From NCBI RefSeq assembly GCF_000688515.1, contig NZ_JHZK01000004.1, positions 62,001-126,000 of the forward strand: a DNA stretch of 64,000 bases, in the 5' to 3' direction. The number at the start of each line of letters is the position of its first letter. Position 1 is the first letter of the stretch. The notes under the pieces were generated by a model. The model made no database searches and was not told the DNA's origin. It saw only the letters and a program-made list of their open reading frames with translations. The stretch comes from Afifella pfennigii DSM 17143. Lineage in GTDB: Bacteria > Pseudomonadota > Alphaproteobacteria > Rhizobiales > Afifellaceae. The position numbers and the translations under genes are program-made. This document shows positions 63,367 through 64,000 of this stretch, one piece after another.

Positions 63367-64000
63367 TCTCGCTTCGGCAAAACCGGCGCTGGAGGATGGG
63401 CGCGCCATCCATACTTCGGCGGAGGCGCGGCGGCGTCTGACCAAGCGCTACGCGGCGGAGCGCAATTTCCGCTTCCTCGGCCTCGGCGCCGTGCTTCTGG
63501 CCGGGCTGTTCCTCGTCATTCTGCTGTACACGGTGGTGAGCCAGGGTATCCCGGCCTTCACCTATCATTACGCGACACTGCCGCTGGAGCTTTCCGGCGA
63601 GAACATCGACGAGGACGACCTCTTCCAATCGAACTTCCGCAGCGTCGTCGCAGACGCCATAGAAGCGCAACTTCCCTTCGCCGAAGGGCGCAACGAGCGC
63701 CGCACGGCGCGCGGCGTCCTCTCCAGCGGCGCCGACATCCTGCTGCGCGAGAAGGTGCTGGAAGAGCCGGAGCTCGTCGGCGCGACCCGCCAGATCGCCC
63801 TGCCGGTCTCCGACACGGTCGACCTCTATCTGAAGGGGCTCATCGTCAAGCCCGAGACGTTCGCAGCGCCGGGCGAGGCCACGCCGAGCGGCACCACCGG
63901 AAACATCTCCATCACGACCACCGCCAACGGCTTTTCGGCCATCCTGCAAAAAGCCAAGCAGGACCTGGAGGCGCAGGCGGTTCGGCTGCGTCGCGATGCC
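63359..64000 (+). CDS. pstA: Phosphate ABC transporter permease PstA, 3' end cut by window
   Basis: The first 214 residues of a PstA-type permease, overlapping pstC by eight bases. After a polar start (MTDLASAKPALEDG), a membrane helix follows at about 38-60 (FRFLGLGAVLLAGLFLVILLYTVVSQGIPAF). A long periplasmic region then starts, with LSGENIDEDDLFQSNFRSVVADAI, matching the extended PstA of alphaproteobacteria, which carries a large loop before the permease domain. The permease domain lies beyond the window. Confidence 0.88.
   Translation, partial: MTDLASAKPALEDGRAIHTSAEARRRLTKRYAAERNFRFLGLGAVLLAGLFLVILLYTVVSQGIPAFTYHYATLPLELSGENIDEDDLFQSNFRSVVADAIEAQLPFAEGRNERRTARGVLSSGADILLREKVLEEPELVGATRQIALPVSDTVDLYLKGLIVKPETFAAPGEATPSGTTGNISITTTANGFSAILQKAKQDLEAQAVRLRRDA

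Overview
The window is chromosomal DNA of a high-GC alphaproteobacterium, most likely order Hyphomicrobiales (Rhizobiales). The first 3.5 kb carry hisD, a UPF0262 gene, a low-Mr phosphatase gene, infA, maf, yacG and tRNA-Phe in the order common in that order. Two regulatory signals support the group: a GAAC-N7-GAAC LexA box before imuA-imuB-dnaE2, and TTATAGATAA BioR boxes before bioY and bioR. No prophage, IS element or CRISPR array was seen. The only disturbed stretch is 3551-5202, just after the tRNA, which has an AT-rich patch and a decayed DUF1254/DUF1214 gene.

Layout. 1-3550: housekeeping genes and tRNA-Phe. 5298-7856: a large MscS-type channel. 7962-17372: two divergent transcription units around an IclR gene. 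Leftward runs an amino-acid-type ABC transporter followed by RidA, RraA-like and SDR genes. Rightward runs IclR, M81 (MlrC-like), M24 (creatinase/ectoine-hydrolase-like) and EutA-like racemase genes. This resembles an ectoine-utilisation locus with several enzymes exchanged; the substrate is unknown.

17400-25094 (minus strand) is a compact bacterial microcompartment (BMC) operon. In order of transcription it encodes an SDR dehydrogenase, an APH-type kinase, a class III aminotransferase or phospho-lyase, a CoA-acylating aldehyde dehydrogenase with a C-terminal encapsulation peptide, a BMC-T shell protein, an unknown protein with an encapsulation-like N-terminus, a BMC-P, a BMC-H, a second BMC-T and an isochorismatase-type hydrolase. 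The enzyme set matches the RMM/AAUM type of compartment that degrades amino alcohols such as 1-amino-2-propanol. A polyamine-type ABC transporter (25098-29067) lies immediately upstream on the same strand, with a divergent AraC regulator, and probably imports the substrate. A likely route is phosphorylation of the amino alcohol, PLP-dependent elimination to an aldehyde inside the shell, and oxidation to an acyl-CoA.

30402-37731 is a taurine/hypotaurine-like module: a pyruvate-dependent aminotransferase, alanine dehydrogenase, a MocR regulator and a divergent TauABC-type transporter. 37787-41220 holds a two-domain ALDH16-type aldehyde dehydrogenase and deoC. 41383-42597 encodes a prokaryotic ionotropic-glutamate-receptor-like channel. 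42909-44710 is the biotin uptake unit bioY-DUF1284 with its repressor bioR. 44827-48315 holds two homologous YraQ/UPF0718 permeases with LysR and ArsR regulators. 48377-54950 contains a small HNH protein, an enoyl-CoA hydratase and CoA-ligase pair with a divergent TetR gene, an SLC13 transporter, an ArsR-type regulator and a DUF1127 gene. 55035-60673 is the SOS mutasome imuA-imuB-dnaE2. The window ends in the Pho-regulated pstS-pstC-pstA genes, with pstA cut by the window edge.
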